Made by a program: the position numbers and the translations under genes
The notes under the pieces: generated by a model
What the model was told of the DNA's origin: nothing
The model's input: the letters and a program-made list of their open reading frames with translations, nothing else
The model's database searches: none
DNA from: Tamarix chinensis
Lineage: Eukaryota; Streptophyta; Magnoliopsida; Caryophyllales; Tamaricaceae
Length of the DNA stretch: 64,000 nt
Direction: 5' to 3'
Assembly: GCA_030549775.1 (NCBI GenBank)
Contig: CM060173.1
Location: 34,967,110-35,031,109 of the forward strand
Part shown: positions 12,601 through 24,480 of the stretch, piece by piece
Position numbering within the stretch: the stretch's first letter is position 1
Layout of the letters: each line of letters opens with the position of its first letter

Positions 12601-13060
12601 TCGAGCTATATTTTGAAAATTTATTCCCCAAAAATTGAAACCATAAGGTTTGTGTATTTTCATCAATTACCTCAACCAAAATTGTATGAAATTTGTTGGG
12701 TGCTGAAATTTTTGTTGCAAATGCTATGCATATGTGTTTGTGTGCTAATAACTTTTTTGCATAATGTAATGTATATGCGTTTATATGTTGAATTTTGTTG
12801 CAGGATGCAATGCACCTGTCAACATATGTTTGTTTGCTAAAATTTTGTTGCATAATGCAATGCATATAGGTTGTGTGTTGAATTTTGTTGCAGATTGCAA
12901 TGCATTTGTCAACATATGTTGGTGTGCTAAAATGATTCTTACATGATGAGAATTTAATATTCCTGTTAATGGATGAAATGCATATATGCTTATGATTGCT
13001 GAAATTGAATGCCATATATCACAATGTTTGTGCAATTCAATTGATATATGGAATTTATGT
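12600..13060 (+). repeat. Tandem repeat of about 90-100 bp units in Athila internal sequence
   Basis: The phrases TTTTGTTGCATAATGCAATG and CAACATATGT with TGTGTGCTAA alternate at least three times between about 12700 and 12935, with more diverged neighbours either side. Open frames crossing it on either strand (12551-13015 minus) simply translate the repeat. Confidence 0.7.
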
Positions 13061-13185
13061 TTGTGTGTTGGATTGCATGCTGCAAAGATTGAATGCGAAT
13101 ATAAATGGAAATTGTCCTATACCCTAATATTCTTGCTAATACAAGTGTCACTGATTATATTAAATATATTTAGTTATTCATATAG

Positions 13186-14424
13186 ATGGCACCCAAAAAG
13201 AAATAAACAATTGAGGGAGAATCTTCATGACAATGGGCATCACAATTTCAATATCAAAATAAATGAAACATACTAAATGAGCTAGGTATTACATTTACCA
13301 CTCCTAAACAAAAACAAAGGTATGATTATTTATCCCAAAGGCGCATTATTGGAACATGGTATTTAGAGGACGCTTGTCTAAATAAATTGGGTATATATGC
13401 TCAAGTCACACAATTACTGAGAAATGTTAGATTGCATAATTTTTTCTATTGTACTAATCATATATATAGACATCTTACATTAGAATTTCTTAGTACCTTT
13501 GAATTACATGCTAAGCTCATCTACAAAGAATAGGGGTATATTTTCTTTCGCATCTTTATCGAGGATAGGAAAATTTCTCTACATGAATTAGCCCACATTT
13601 TATGTTACCTTCGGGGAGAGCGTGTCATACCCCAATGGTTCAATGTGGATAATTTCTTTGCTAAAATTGGTGATGTTTCTAATATGACAACCCTCGATAC
13701 TTTTAGAATCTCAAAAGCTAAAGCTTCAAGGACTTCAATCTAGTTTTTCTAATATTTACAAAGACTGTTAGCTAGCACCATTTTTAGGCAGAGGAATAGT
13801 ATAGGGGTAGTTCAATCCATAGAGCTTTTCTTCATCAATTATATGCAAGATCATGACCAAATTGACACTACCTATTTTCCAGCTAAGCAATTTCAAAGGG
13901 TCAGCAACTCTAAGCAGGGTGATATTGTCACTGGTAGTTTAATTACCACTATTTGTCTAAGTATGGACCTTGTTATTCTAGATGATATGCCCATAGAAGC
14001 CATGAGCACAAGAATAGACATTGAACATTGCCGTTTAATATATCTTATTGAATGTAGGGCCAATGCATGGTATCTTTCTTGCTAGCAACGTGCTCATTTT
14101 CCCTTACCTAACCCTGTTAGAACTAACCCTTTGAACCAACAAAATTGGCAGCCAACTGATGATGAAGATGCTTCTACTCCTCTTGCACTTGAACATCCCT
14201 TTCCTCCTCATAGTAAATAAGCACCACCACCTCCTCCCCCTCATTCACATATTAGATCCTCATCTTCTTCTACTTATGTACCCAAATGGCACCTCTAATT
14301 TCAAACCCAAGTTTACTTCCAATTATATGCCATGCACAAAACTCAAGATCAAATGATGGAAATGATGAAAACTCTTTACGAGTTTCATCTTGCAAATAGG
14401 AATCCACCACCACCACCTTCATAA
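13186..14424 (+). pseudogene. ATHILA ORF-like protein of unknown function (broken)
   Basis: An ATG at 13186 starts MAPKKK and stops after six codons. Reading across frames then gives segments typical of the ATHILA ORF protein found in Athila elements: HLTLEFLSTFELHAK, IFFRIFIEDRKISLHELAHI, RVIPQWFNVDNFFAKIGDVS, LLASTIFRQRNSIGVVQSIE, and the 80-residue stretch at 13843-14085 containing GDIVTGSLITTICLSMDL. It ends with a Pro-rich tail (PPPPPPHSHIR and NPPPPPS, stop near 14424). Several stops and frameshifts make it non-functional. I place it in the ATHILA ORF family by these blocks; its position after pol could also fit an env-region gene, and the function of the family is not established. Confidence 0.65.
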
Positions 14425-14499
14425 ATCCTATTCCTATCTTCTTTTTTGTGGGTTAGTTGATTGGGGGAAATGAACAAGCTAAGTAGGGGGATGCACTTC

Positions 14500-15050
14500 T
14501 TGTGATTTATATAGATAATATAGTCTTTGTGGGTGTTATTAGCATATATATATATATATATATATATTATTTCTTTGGTTGTTTTGTTTATGTGGCTCAT
14601 TTTCCATGTATGTGATCCTCTGTTTGTTTGTTTGGATTGTGTCTAAAAAAGAATTGTTAGATTTGATTTATCCATCCATTGGGTAAAAAAGGTAATGGGA
14701 CTAAATCTTTTTACAAAGGATTTTTTTTTAAATCATCATAACTCTTTTGATCACCATCTTCTAAAACCTTAAACACAGAAATTGAGATTGTGATAGTGGT
14801 GGAAGAAAGAAAATTAGAATGGTTAGGAATCAATCCATGCATTGAATATGAATGAGATGAAATGAAATTCAAAATTGGTGGATATAACATTGTGAGCGCT
14901 TCAGCCTAATCTATGGATACATTGTTTATCCAAAATATATTTTTATTTTTTGTGTGTTCTCCAATAATATGTGAAACTAGAATTTGCCATTAGTTCTCTT
15001 CAAGAATTCATAGAACTTTAGGATATTTGAAAATGATAAAGGCACTCTTC
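14500..15050 (+). repeat. Athila noncoding segment, copy 2 of the direct duplication
   Basis: Same segment as 9463-9985, here with a (TA)n expansion at about 14546-14570. It continues past the shared end into TTAGCTAAAAGACC, which suggests this is the native position of the segment within the element. Confidence 0.7.
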
Positions 15051-15985
15051 TTTCTTTGTTAGCTAAAAGACCAAAAAGCCTACCATAAAAATTGTTAGCC
15101 ATTACATAACCCTTTTGAGCCTAAGCCTTATTCTATTGATCTAACCTTTGTTAACAACTAATCTCCATATGCATTTTCCCTCCTTACTCTATCACTAGTG
15201 AAGCAATATATTTTCATAGAGAACATTTGTTTTCTTAATAAGGTAAATTCTAAGCATGGGGTGTGGATATCATAAAAATAATGGGTGAAGTAGCTAATCC
15301 TCTTCTCTAAAGAAAAAAAAAAGGGTTTTTTTGTTTATTTGGTTGAAGGGAAGGGTCTGAAAAAAAATAAAAAGAGAAAAGGAATGATTGTGACTTAATG
15401 GAAAGAAATAAATTGCTTCTCTAGTTAATAAAGTCAACCTACAATCCCAGATTTATATCCAACCTTATAGCCCTAGCTCTATTACAACCAAATTTAAGAC
15501 CTTTTGATTCTTATATACTTTAGTTCTCTTAAGCAGTGGAGAATTGAGAGTAATGGCAAATATATGAGAAATCATTATCATTTGGAGAAATTTTGAGAGT
15601 AAGCACATCATACTCTATACACATAAGAGTAAGCATTCTCACGTACCATAAGTAAGAATCCACCAATTTAACATTCATTAATTTTAATCTAACTTTGCAT
15701 GGTGAGATTATAACAATATTAATTCTCATTCACTAACCACTTGAGCATTTGATAAAACTGTCTATAGGGTATGTTAGATGTGCGATCCAAAACATTCTCA
15801 ATATTTCGAATTTGTGATTTATAAATGTTTTAAGTCTCAATGCATTGTTAAACTCTATGAATGACTAAATCCAATCTTACAATTCTTATAGTCCATAACA
15901 TATCTCACTTTAAATTCTTGACGTTGTTCTTGTGCATGACATGATGTTGTTGGAGGACAAACAATGATTTAAGCATAGGGGTATT
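15051..15985. other. Athila 3' internal noncoding region and polypurine-like tract
   Basis: No supported gene. Near the end, GTTGGAGGACAAACAATG followed by AAGCATAGGGGTATT resembles the conserved 'GAGGAC(G)AGCAA...AAG(TTTG)GGGGTATT' sequence just upstream of Athila 3' LTRs, which primes plus-strand DNA synthesis. This supports placing the LTR start at 15986. Confidence 0.55.
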
Positions 15986-17549
15986 TGACAGATAAGATTT
16001 ATATGTTATTTTCTTGAGTAAAAATATCATTTATTCCTCATTATTTTTATAAGATTTAATCTTTTCTTGAGTTTTTATTTTTTGAATAGATTTTGCAGGA
16101 AATGCTAAAAATGAAGAAATTCAATGGAAAAATGGGAGGAAACAATAAATGAAGCAAAGAACACATCAAAAGACATTGAATGAATAGACGAAAAGACTAG
16201 ATATGAAGAGTAGACATCAAAGGGAAGCTTGTATTAAAATTTCATGGAGGAATGATGAAGGAACAAAGAACATGGCACCCGTGTGTTTCCTAAACACAAG
16301 TGGTGTTTTTTACTAGAAGATAAAAATCTCAGTTTTCAAAATCAATAAATTGGCAGAGAATTCAAAGAAAAACACGAAGGTCTCGTGTTTCCTAAAACAT
16401 GGACCATGTTTTTCTTAATTTTTGTAACTGCTCATATGAACTTTTCTCTAATATATTCTCTGACAATCTAGAGTTTAGGGATCATCTTTTAGAGTTTGAA
16501 AGTTTAATTCTCTCTTTGTCTCTACTCTCTCTAGAAAACACATGTACTTCATAATGCCAATTCTCTTTGTCTTCCTTGTATTCCATTGAACAATTGATAT
16601 TCTACAATTCAAGTTGATAAGTTCTTCTCTATTTCTCTCTTAATTGCAAGTTCTGAATTTTGATTGAATGCAAGTAAATTATTTTCATTGCAGTATTATT
16701 TCTCTTATTTTTAGTGTTTCATTATTTATTAATAAGTAATCATTTATGTTAATTATAAATTACGACATTTAATTGTGTGATATCATAACTATGTAGATAG
16801 TCGAGTTGATAATATAGGGTAGGAGGATTTGGGAATGGAGTTAGGTTTTGAATATGATAGCGTAATTTGAATTCATGATTCTAGATGAAATTTAATTGAA
16901 TTCATGGATGGAATTAAATGATCTCGCATCAAAGATTAAGAATTTAAACTAATTAGATTGATCACCTATCTAGTTTAAATCTTAATCTACCCTAGGATAA
17001 TGTAATTAATACGTAATTGTTAATTAACGTGTCCAAAGTTGTAAAAAGATTAATTTTTAATCTTGTCTATTAACTCATATGATTGCATGATCTGAGCTTA
17101 TGTGATTATGATTATAGTTGACTACTTTCCAATGCTGCCATTAATTGAATCTAGTGTTCTTAACCTAGGTTATTAATTGGTTAGATAATAAATTGAGAGA
17201 TTATTCAATTTATTAGATTTAAGCGAAAGCAAATAGATGAATTGTTATGAGTTTCTAGAGGTTAACGTTAAATCATTTAGAATCATTCTTTTTCTCCATG
17301 ATTTTTTGACGTCCTAATTCCATAATTAATTCCTTCCTATCCTTATTCATTAATTAATGAGTAAAGCATTCCCTAGTTTAGAACTTATCGATAGAATTAA
17401 ATGATATTGTATAACCAGGGTTTTAACATCGATTACAAAATTATTGATTACATATCATTCCTTGTGAGTTTGAATCCTTCTTGCCATCTATTAATTATTT
17501 GGAAATTAGGATTTATTTATAAATTTATTGTGCAAAGGATAGTGCATCA
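15986..17549 (+). mobile_element. Athila 3' LTR
   Basis: Starts TGACAGATAAGATTTATATG directly after the polypurine-like tract and ends near AGTGCATCA, about 1.56 kb, just before LTR-B sequence resumes (GAAGCTCAACTGG against GAATGCTCAACTG in copy 1). It carries ACACGAAGGTCTCGTGTTT phrases shared with the internal region and a pyrimidine-rich leader around 16500-16540. There is no matching 5' LTR in the window. The 3' boundary could be 17546 or 17549. Confidence 0.6.
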
Positions 17550-18503
17550 AGAAGCTCAACTGGGCCACTCCCTTTTTTCCAAAAATCTAACTCAAAACAA
17601 GATATAGCTAGAGATAGTAATAGAAGAGTGTAGACAGATTGATTGGTAATACTTAAAGTGTGGAAAGAAGAAAGGTTAATATCAAAATAAGAAATTTTGA
17701 TGGCTAAAAGAAAGGTAAATATAATGGATGATTGGGGCTATCTATAGTTAATCAATTGAACGAGAATATTGAGGGTTCAGGAATAAACTCAAAACCCTAC
17801 CATTGACTGTTTGAATTTTATTAAAATGGATGGATTTTATCTAGAATTTGCTAACCTATTCTCCAGAGCTCAAATGGTGTCTCTAGAGAATATAGGTTAA
17901 TTAGACCACAATTATGATATATGAATGGAGTAATGGAAGGTTATCATAGAAGGAATCTTTTAGTTTCTTAGAGTCATGCTTGAGATCAAAGTATTGATCT
18001 TAGAATCATGTAGAGGAGAAAAGAGGAAGAAGACAATGCTGAGGTCATCTCTCCCCCTTATTTATCCCAATCGACCTCCACTTCATTTTGAAGAAATATT
18101 TTGGGTTAATTTCATCATGAAAATAGTTAGGAATATCTTAAGTAAAAATTGGCATGGGATGGTAATGTTCCATTACAGCGTAAAATGTTTTTCAAAAATC
18201 AAGATAAAAAAACATGATCAGTTTAACATACCAATCAATAGGTTTAGGTCTACAAGTTGAGTGTTATACCACCAGTCAATTGGTTTCCCCCAATTAGTTA
18301 TTTAGTTTATTCTAGAAAATCAAACTTATTAAAACAACAAACTAGTTAATTATTTTATTTGAAAAACTTAATAAACTCCATTTTTCTAAATGATTTCAAA
18401 TTAAATTTTGACTCAAACATAATTATAACATTAAATCAAAATCATAGGCCTAAAATTAGCTTACTCTCTTATTTAAGAATTTATAAAAATGTAGAGTATT
18501 ACA
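17550..18503 (-). mobile_element. LTR-B copy 2, part nearer the LTR 5' end
   Basis: Continues the LTR-B copy interrupted at 9462 and matches 2080-2956 of copy 1. On the minus strand it begins TGTAATACTCTAC at 18503, immediately after a polypurine tract. It is therefore the 3' LTR of the minus-strand gypsy element whose integrase lies at 18680-19371. Confidence 0.78.
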
Positions 18504-18530
18504 GCACTAACACCTTAAGGAGGTTGAGTC
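18504..18530 (-). promoter_or_regulatory. Polypurine tract (plus-strand priming site) of the minus-strand gypsy element
   Basis: On the minus strand CCTCCTTAAGGTGTTAGTGC directly precedes the LTR start TGTAATA. The 'CTCCTTAAGG(G)GG-TAG' pattern is the usual sequence between pol and the 3' LTR in this class of plant gypsy elements. Position and orientation agree with the integrase next to it. Confidence 0.6.
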
Positions 18531-18679
18531 TTTGAAGCCTATAACAATTAGATCACATCATTACATATAAGGTCAAACACATATCATATTCGCATTCAAG
18601 GAAAATGGTACCGCCATCTTAAATAAAAGGTTTTCACTTAAGGTAATAACTATAAAAATAACTCTAGATACTTGGCTTA

Positions 18680-19371
18680 AATTTCCTCCTCGGCCTCCCA
18701 AGTAGCCTCTTCTTTAACATGTCATGAACACAGAACTTTCACCAAGGGAATGGTCTTCGTATGTGTTTCTCTAGTCTTGATGTCCAAAATACTCATTAGT
18801 TGCACCTCATAACTCAAAGACTCATCGAGCCAAGCGACTATGGTTAGATAATCTGTAAAAGGGTCTGCTACATACTTTAGTAGCTACGATACATGAAAGA
18901 CATTGTACACATGTGACAACTCCACTAGTAGAGCAAAGCAATAAGTGACTTCATCTACAAAGTCCAAAATCTCATATGCTCCAATGTACCTCAGACTAAG
19001 ATTATGCTTCCTACTGAACTTCATGACTTCTTTGGTGGAAGAGACCCTCAAAATCTCATAGCTCTTATGTCAGTCTTGGGCTACTCTCTTCAAGTCCTGA
19101 ATCAAATGGATGTGCTTAGTCATCTCCTCGATCATCTTGGGTCCCAATACAAGCGTCTCACTAATGTTGTTCCAACATGAGGGACTATGACACTTCCTTC
19201 CTTACAAGGCTTTAAAAGGCATTATCTTGATACTAGTGTCATAATTATTATTATAGGAGAACTTGATCAAGTCCAAATGATCTTCCCAACTTCCTCCAAA
19301 ATCTAACATAGATGCTCGAAGCTTCTATTCCAATTTGTGAATGGTCCTCTCAATCCAGACTGAATTGTTGT
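18680..19371 (-). pseudogene. Ty3/gypsy integrase, C-terminal half (truncated)
   Basis: The minus strand gives [49 protein letters not shown], then further on FSRKHNLSLRYIGAYEIL, LVELSHVYNVFHVS, KTIPLVKVLCS and KEEATWEAEEEI. These are the last part of the catalytic core and the C-terminal domain of plant gypsy integrases (family forms '[26 protein letters not shown]', 'LSPRYIGPFEIL', 'VHNVFHVSMLRKY', 'EEATWE'). Integrase inserts the cDNA into the genome. The N-terminal half is missing: similarity stops at 19371, where an oppositely oriented LTR-B copy begins. Stops occur in the linker region. It belongs with the LTR at 17550-18503. Confidence 0.87.
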
Positions 19372-21395
19372 AGGAGATTTTCCTTAAGAGATTCTTAGCC
19401 ATTGTTATGATACATTTAACCTAAAATATTACCTAGATTTAATTTGGAGAATAATTAGGATAGTTGAGGAGGAGAGATGACCTCAGCATTATCCTCCTCC
19501 TCCTCCTCCTCTCTCCTCTACATGGTTCTAGGATTGAATGCTTCGAACTCAAGCATGTTTATGAGCAACTGGAACATTCTTTCCACACTGACTTCCTATT
19601 ACCTCATTCATGAATACTAATTCTTGTTTACTTGACTTGAATTCTCTAGAGACAGCATTTGAGCTTTGGAGAAGAGGTCAGTAGATCTTGGATAAAATCC
19701 GTCCATTTTAATTTTATTCAAATGGTTAATGGTCATGTTTAAGTAGATCTCCAAACATACAGTAATTCCCATCGACTGACTAGCTATTAATAGCCCAAAT
19801 CATCCCTGCATTTCACCTTTCTTTTAGTTACTAAATTTCCATATGCCTTGCACTTCCTCTTGTCCTTCTACACCTCAAGCCTTGTCAATAAATTTTTGTA
19901 CACTCTTCTAATCTCCAACTCATTCTTGTTTTGATTCTCAAGCAAGACATAGTGAGATTCCAGGAAAATGTAGAGTAGACTAGTTTAACTCTTTCTCTAT
20001 TTTTAGCCTCAAGTGGTATATTATAGTTCTCTTCTTCTCTTAAGATTCAAAATTGATAAGATTTTGTTATAATGGTTTGAGTAAAAATTGTTAAATTAGA
20101 TAAAAGTAGGCCATGATGATATGATGTTGAGAAATGCATGTTAATTTGGTTGGAAATATGTTAGTTGATGTTGATATATGTTTTAATATTGATAAATTTT
20201 ATTTACATAAGAGAATATGCATGAAATTTGTGATTTGGTGTTGTATTACAGCAAACTGATTAACAAGTTAAATCAAACTAATGGACTGGTTTCTAGAATA
20301 GTTGACTAGTTCACCCAACCCATCGATTGGTAAGACTCCATAAACATTAGTTTTACTCTCTACTTAATCCCATCTACTATTTTGGCAAAATTTATCAACT
20401 AATCTATGAACATTTGACTAGTTTTTCTAAATTGATAAACCAATTTGAGGAAACCATAGTGTGGCTGAGTCAAATCGATTGACTTCTCAACACAAACCGA
20501 TAGACTAATTGGTAGAACAGTTCGACTAGTTAGGCCAAACTGATTGAGTAATTTGTGTAACTAATCGACTGGTTGGGCTACACAGATTGACTAGTTTGAT
20601 TGTTTACTTAATTTTATTCCTTTCTAGTTTGATTATGCTTTGATATTATGATTGGTACTATACCATGGTTATTAATGGGATAAAATATATATTTATATCT
20701 TGGACTATTAGCCAAATTAAAAGATTAAAATGGATCATAAATTATTGTGTACTCTATGAGTAATGAAAGGTATAAGTGGGTATTTCACTTATAATAAGTA
20801 AGGCTATTGAGGAAAGAGTAATGAAACTCAACTTGGACTAGGGTTAAATATAATGGTGGTTCCAAATAATGTTGATCAAGGACAAATGGAAAATCCACAT
20901 GGCTAGAAACATGGAAAGAAAAGGATTAATATGGACTAACATAGAAAGTTGACTTGCTTGCTTTATATGGGCCTTATATGATCGTCCATCTTTATTAATA
21001 AAATACTAATCACATAAAGTAAAAGAAAGTTGAGTTGAGCATGGGTCTGGGTCTGGATCTGGGTTACCTAATCCTTAATTAACTGCCAGGGGTTAGTCTA
21101 CCCTTGGATGTTTTTGGTGCCTTCATGTAGGATCCTGAGAGGTCCTAGTGCCTTACATACTCTAACCACTTATGATGTACTAGAGGGTATCAATACTAAA
21201 GGGTCTGGTTACCTAGGTGGTTAGCTTCGGCCTAGACTTATGTCTGTATTAGTTGACTTTGGCCTGGACTTATGTTCATTTCAGTGATTGTTTTCATCCT
21301 GGATTTATTTTCAATTGATGATTGTTTTAAGCCTAAACTTTATGTCCCTTATTTGGAAAGGCTTAAATGGTATGTGAGACCATGGGGTGGTGCAT
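19372..21395 (+). mobile_element. LTR-B copy 3, inverted, first part
   Basis: Reverse-complement match to copy 2: the TGAGGTCATCTCTCC block of 18035-18055, the AGCTCAAATGGTG block and the short-phrase repeats (20255-20600) all occur in opposite orientation and order. Its own LTR start is missing: the match begins inside the LTR next to the truncated integrase. It is interrupted at 21395 by the LTR-D solo LTR and resumes at 26626. Confidence 0.78.
21391..21395. other. Left 5-bp target-site duplication of the LTR-D solo LTR
   Basis: TGCAT here is repeated exactly at 26626-26630. The uninterrupted site in LTR-B copy 2 (revcomp around 8075) contains a single TGCAT between GGGGTGG and AGTC, confirming the duplication. 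Confidence 0.92.
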
Positions 21396-22059
21396 TGTAA
21401 CACCCCCAAAATTCACTACTAAAAAATTTCATTTCATTTAAAAGTGTTAGCAGAAGAAAATTATAAAACTGTGAATTCTAGGGATATTACCGTCACACTT
21501 AGTGCTAGACCAGTTCACTCCTACCATTTCAGCACCAAGTGCTAAGGCTAAAAGTGTAAAACACAATTACAAACCATATTTAAATCAGAGTAGCACAAGT
21601 AAATGTCTTATAAGAATATAATCCACCAATGGTGGTTACAAGAACAAAGATTACATTTAAACCAGACATTAGCAGAGGAAGGATGAAACCCTAAAAGTTC
21701 GGATAATCCTTACGCTCTTTCCCATTGCCCACTTGAGTAGCACCTGAAAATGAACCTGCAAGGGAGGCTGCCCATTGAATAGGTAGGGGCCCCATGAATG
21801 GAACCCTTCGGTACTATGGTACTAAGTAACCCTTTAAAAACACACTTAAAAGCATGCCCGTAATGCAACACATGATACAAAGCTATATACATATATAATA
21901 AGAAATATGTGCACCATAATCACATACTTAACAATTCCATCAATTATTAATAAGTCATAATGTACAAGCAATGCTTTTGGGACTTAAGTCATGTCATAGT
22001 ACAAAATCCATACGTTCAGGCCTTAAGCCATTAGTCCATCATTATTCAATCATCTCTCA

Positions 22060-22470
22060 GATTTTATACCCATGTGAGTGCGAGAACCCCACTATTATAG
22101 CTGGTGGACCGATCATGCAGGGCAAAATGCTCCTAACCACTATTATTCGCTGGTGGACCGATCATGCAAGGAAATATGCTCCTGGCCACTATTATTCGCT
22201 GGTGGACCAGTCTAGCCCCGACTCACATGGTGTTCTACTATAAGTTATTAATATTTTTCCATAATTTTATACACATCTATAACTGGTTTTATAGAGCTCG
22301 GGATCCCCACTATTATTGTCGGTGGATAGAAATATATATCAACATCATCTAGGGTAACGAGCTCCTAGGCCACTATTATATCTAGTGGATTGGTACTCAT
22401 AATCATCTACCAAGGCAACACGCTCCTGGGCCACTGTTATAACCGGTGGATCGGTACTCACTATCGTAGT
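22060..22470 (-). repeat. LTR-D subrepeats with CCACTATTATT...GGTGG core
   Basis: Five or so units of 55-80 bp contain the phrase CCACTATTATTCGCTGGTGG or a variant, followed by GACCGATCATGC and GCTCCTGG. The core has short complementary ends (CCAC and GTGG), so each unit could form a small hairpin. The same phrases occur in plus orientation at 29340-29490, 35750-36060, 41551-41580 and 42270-42370. Confidence 0.75.
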
Positions 22471-23199
22471 TCAACTGGGCCTGGCACATTAATCTTTCAC
22501 TTTCATGATTAGTGTTTTTTCTTTTTTTTTAATCAACACAACAATTCCATTTTTTTGCCTCAGACGAGAGATCAAGAACCCAAGATACAAAGGTACACCG
22601 ATCGTACTAGTGCATACAAGCTACTCAATACCCTTCAACCATCAATCCAGGGACGCAAAGATACCCTAGTCGTACTGGTGCATAAAGCTACTCAGTACCT
22701 ATCGACAAGGACACCTAATCCATAAGTATACATACCCACTAAATAGGTCCATACAGCTAGATAGAGTAAGATATAGGGTCTGGCTGGGGCACAAAGGCAC
22801 ACCAGCAAATACTAAAATAATTGTGGGGTAAACTACGTCTTTAGGGTAGCGACCCCTAAAGAGCCACCATTCCTGATCTTGAGGTCTTTCACTTTAAGTA
22901 TTAGTGTCTTTATTAAGGTGATAACAAAAAGCACAACAATTAGATGCTTATTCACTTTCGATCATTATGATATCATTAGGCATTTCTTATTCATATGGTT
23001 ATCCAAGATAACACAGAAGAATCATTAGGGCCATCATAATCTCATCCAATTCTGATTTAGGATTTGTTCTTGTGAAACTTATTAATCGTCAAATACCCTT
23101 ACCTTACTATTTAGTGTTACTTGAGTCTTATTATAAACCTCCAGTATCCCATCAACATGTTAGATATGAATTACTGATTTACCCCTTACTTGTATAGTT

Positions 23200-24480
23200 A
23201 TTAAGCCATCCCTTCCTTACTTGCTAATTTACCATATCACCCTTCAGGTTTCATTATTACCAAATTACCCCTTACTCAGTTTAGGTTACCAAGTTATCTC
23301 CTACACTTTTTAGATCACCATTCACCCTTCATAATTGTTACACTTATCATATTTCCCATTTGGTTGGTTAGATTACCAAATTACCCTTCTCCTTTGTTAT
23401 AATTACTAAATTACCCTTAAGTTGGATAAATTACCGAATTACCCTTCTTCATTATCATGATTACCAATTTGTCCCTTTAGTTGGTTAAATAATTATCAAT
23501 TTACCCTTTAGTCTGTTAAATTACCAAATTGCCCTTCTCCATTATCATAATTACCGAATTGCCCCTTTAGTTGGATAAATTACCAAATTTTCCTTCTTCA
23601 TTATCATAATTACCAATTTGCCCTTTAGTAGGTTAAATTACCAAATTACCCTACTACAATCTCATAATTGGGAGATTGCCCTTATCCATTATTATAATTA
23701 CCAAATTATCCATACCCATTATCATAATTACCAAATTACCCTTATGTTGATTAAATTACCAAATTACCCTTTTCCATTGTCATAATTACCATTTTACCCT
23801 TCTCAATTATTATAATTACCATTTTAAACTTCTCCATTATTATAAATACCAATTTAACCTTCTCCATAATTATAATTACCAATTTACCCTTCTCCATAAT
23901 TATAATTACTAATTTACCCTTTTACTTTCAAATTACCGTTTTACCCATTTACTACCAAAATTACCATAATATCCTATTATTTATAAAAATTACCATTTTA
24001 CCCCCTTACATCCAAATTTACATATTACCCTTTTGCTTGCAAATTACTATAGTACTCCTTTACTTGCAAGTTACCATAATACCCTATTACATCCAAAAAT
24101 ACCATTTTACCCCTTTCTTACAAAATTGCCATTTTGTCCTTCTCTTTCAAAATTACCATTTTACCCCTTACTTCCAAAATTACCATTCTTAACCCCCCCC
24201 CTTTACTCCCAAAATTACCATTTTACCCCTTACTTCCAAAATTTCCATTCTTAACCCTCCTTTACTCCCAAAATTACCATTTTACCCTTTACTCCCAAAA
24301 TTACCATAATACCCCTTTACTTATAAAATTATCATCTTCCTCTTTACTTCCAAAATTACCATAATACCCTTCTACTTATTAAATTACCATTTTGCCATTT
24401 ACTTATAAAATTACCTTATTGCCCCTTTGCCTCTAAAATTACCACTTTACTCCCTTTATTACTCCACTTTTATTAAATTA
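23200..24480 (-). repeat. Long tandem array of AATTACC-ATTTTACCC type in LTR-D
   Basis: For about 1.3 kb the sequence is made of variants of a 20-40 bp unit such as AATTACCAAATTACCCTT, with CTCCATTATCAT or ACTTCCA spacers. The unit shortens and homogenises towards 24000-24470 (about 25 bp, AAAATTACCATTTTACCCC). Reading frames at 24033-24364 are translations of the repeat. Confidence 0.88.

Larger units (their letters stand above)
9463..17549 (+). mobile_element. Athila-like Ty3/gypsy retrotransposon, 5'-truncated, inserted in LTR-B
   Basis: LTR-B sequence is interrupted at about 9462 and resumes at about 17550, so this block of about 8.1 kb is an insertion. In order it holds a noncoding segment (9463-9985), RNase H and integrase (9986-11575), noncoding sequence with AACACGG/CCATGTTT-type phrases (11640-12500), a tandem repeat (12600-13060), an ATHILA ORF-like region (13186-14424), a second copy of the first segment (14500-15050), a polypurine-like tract (AAGCATAGGGG, 15971-15980) and a 3' LTR starting TGACAG at 15986. 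No 5' LTR, gag, protease or reverse transcriptase remains at the left end. The order and motifs fit the Athila/Tat branch. It is dead: many stops and the 5' half is missing. Confidence 0.75.

Noticed and set aside
12551..13015. 154-codon minus-strand frame rich in Cys and His
   Set aside because: Translation of the Athila tandem repeat; the apparent repeated CysXXX pattern follows the DNA period.
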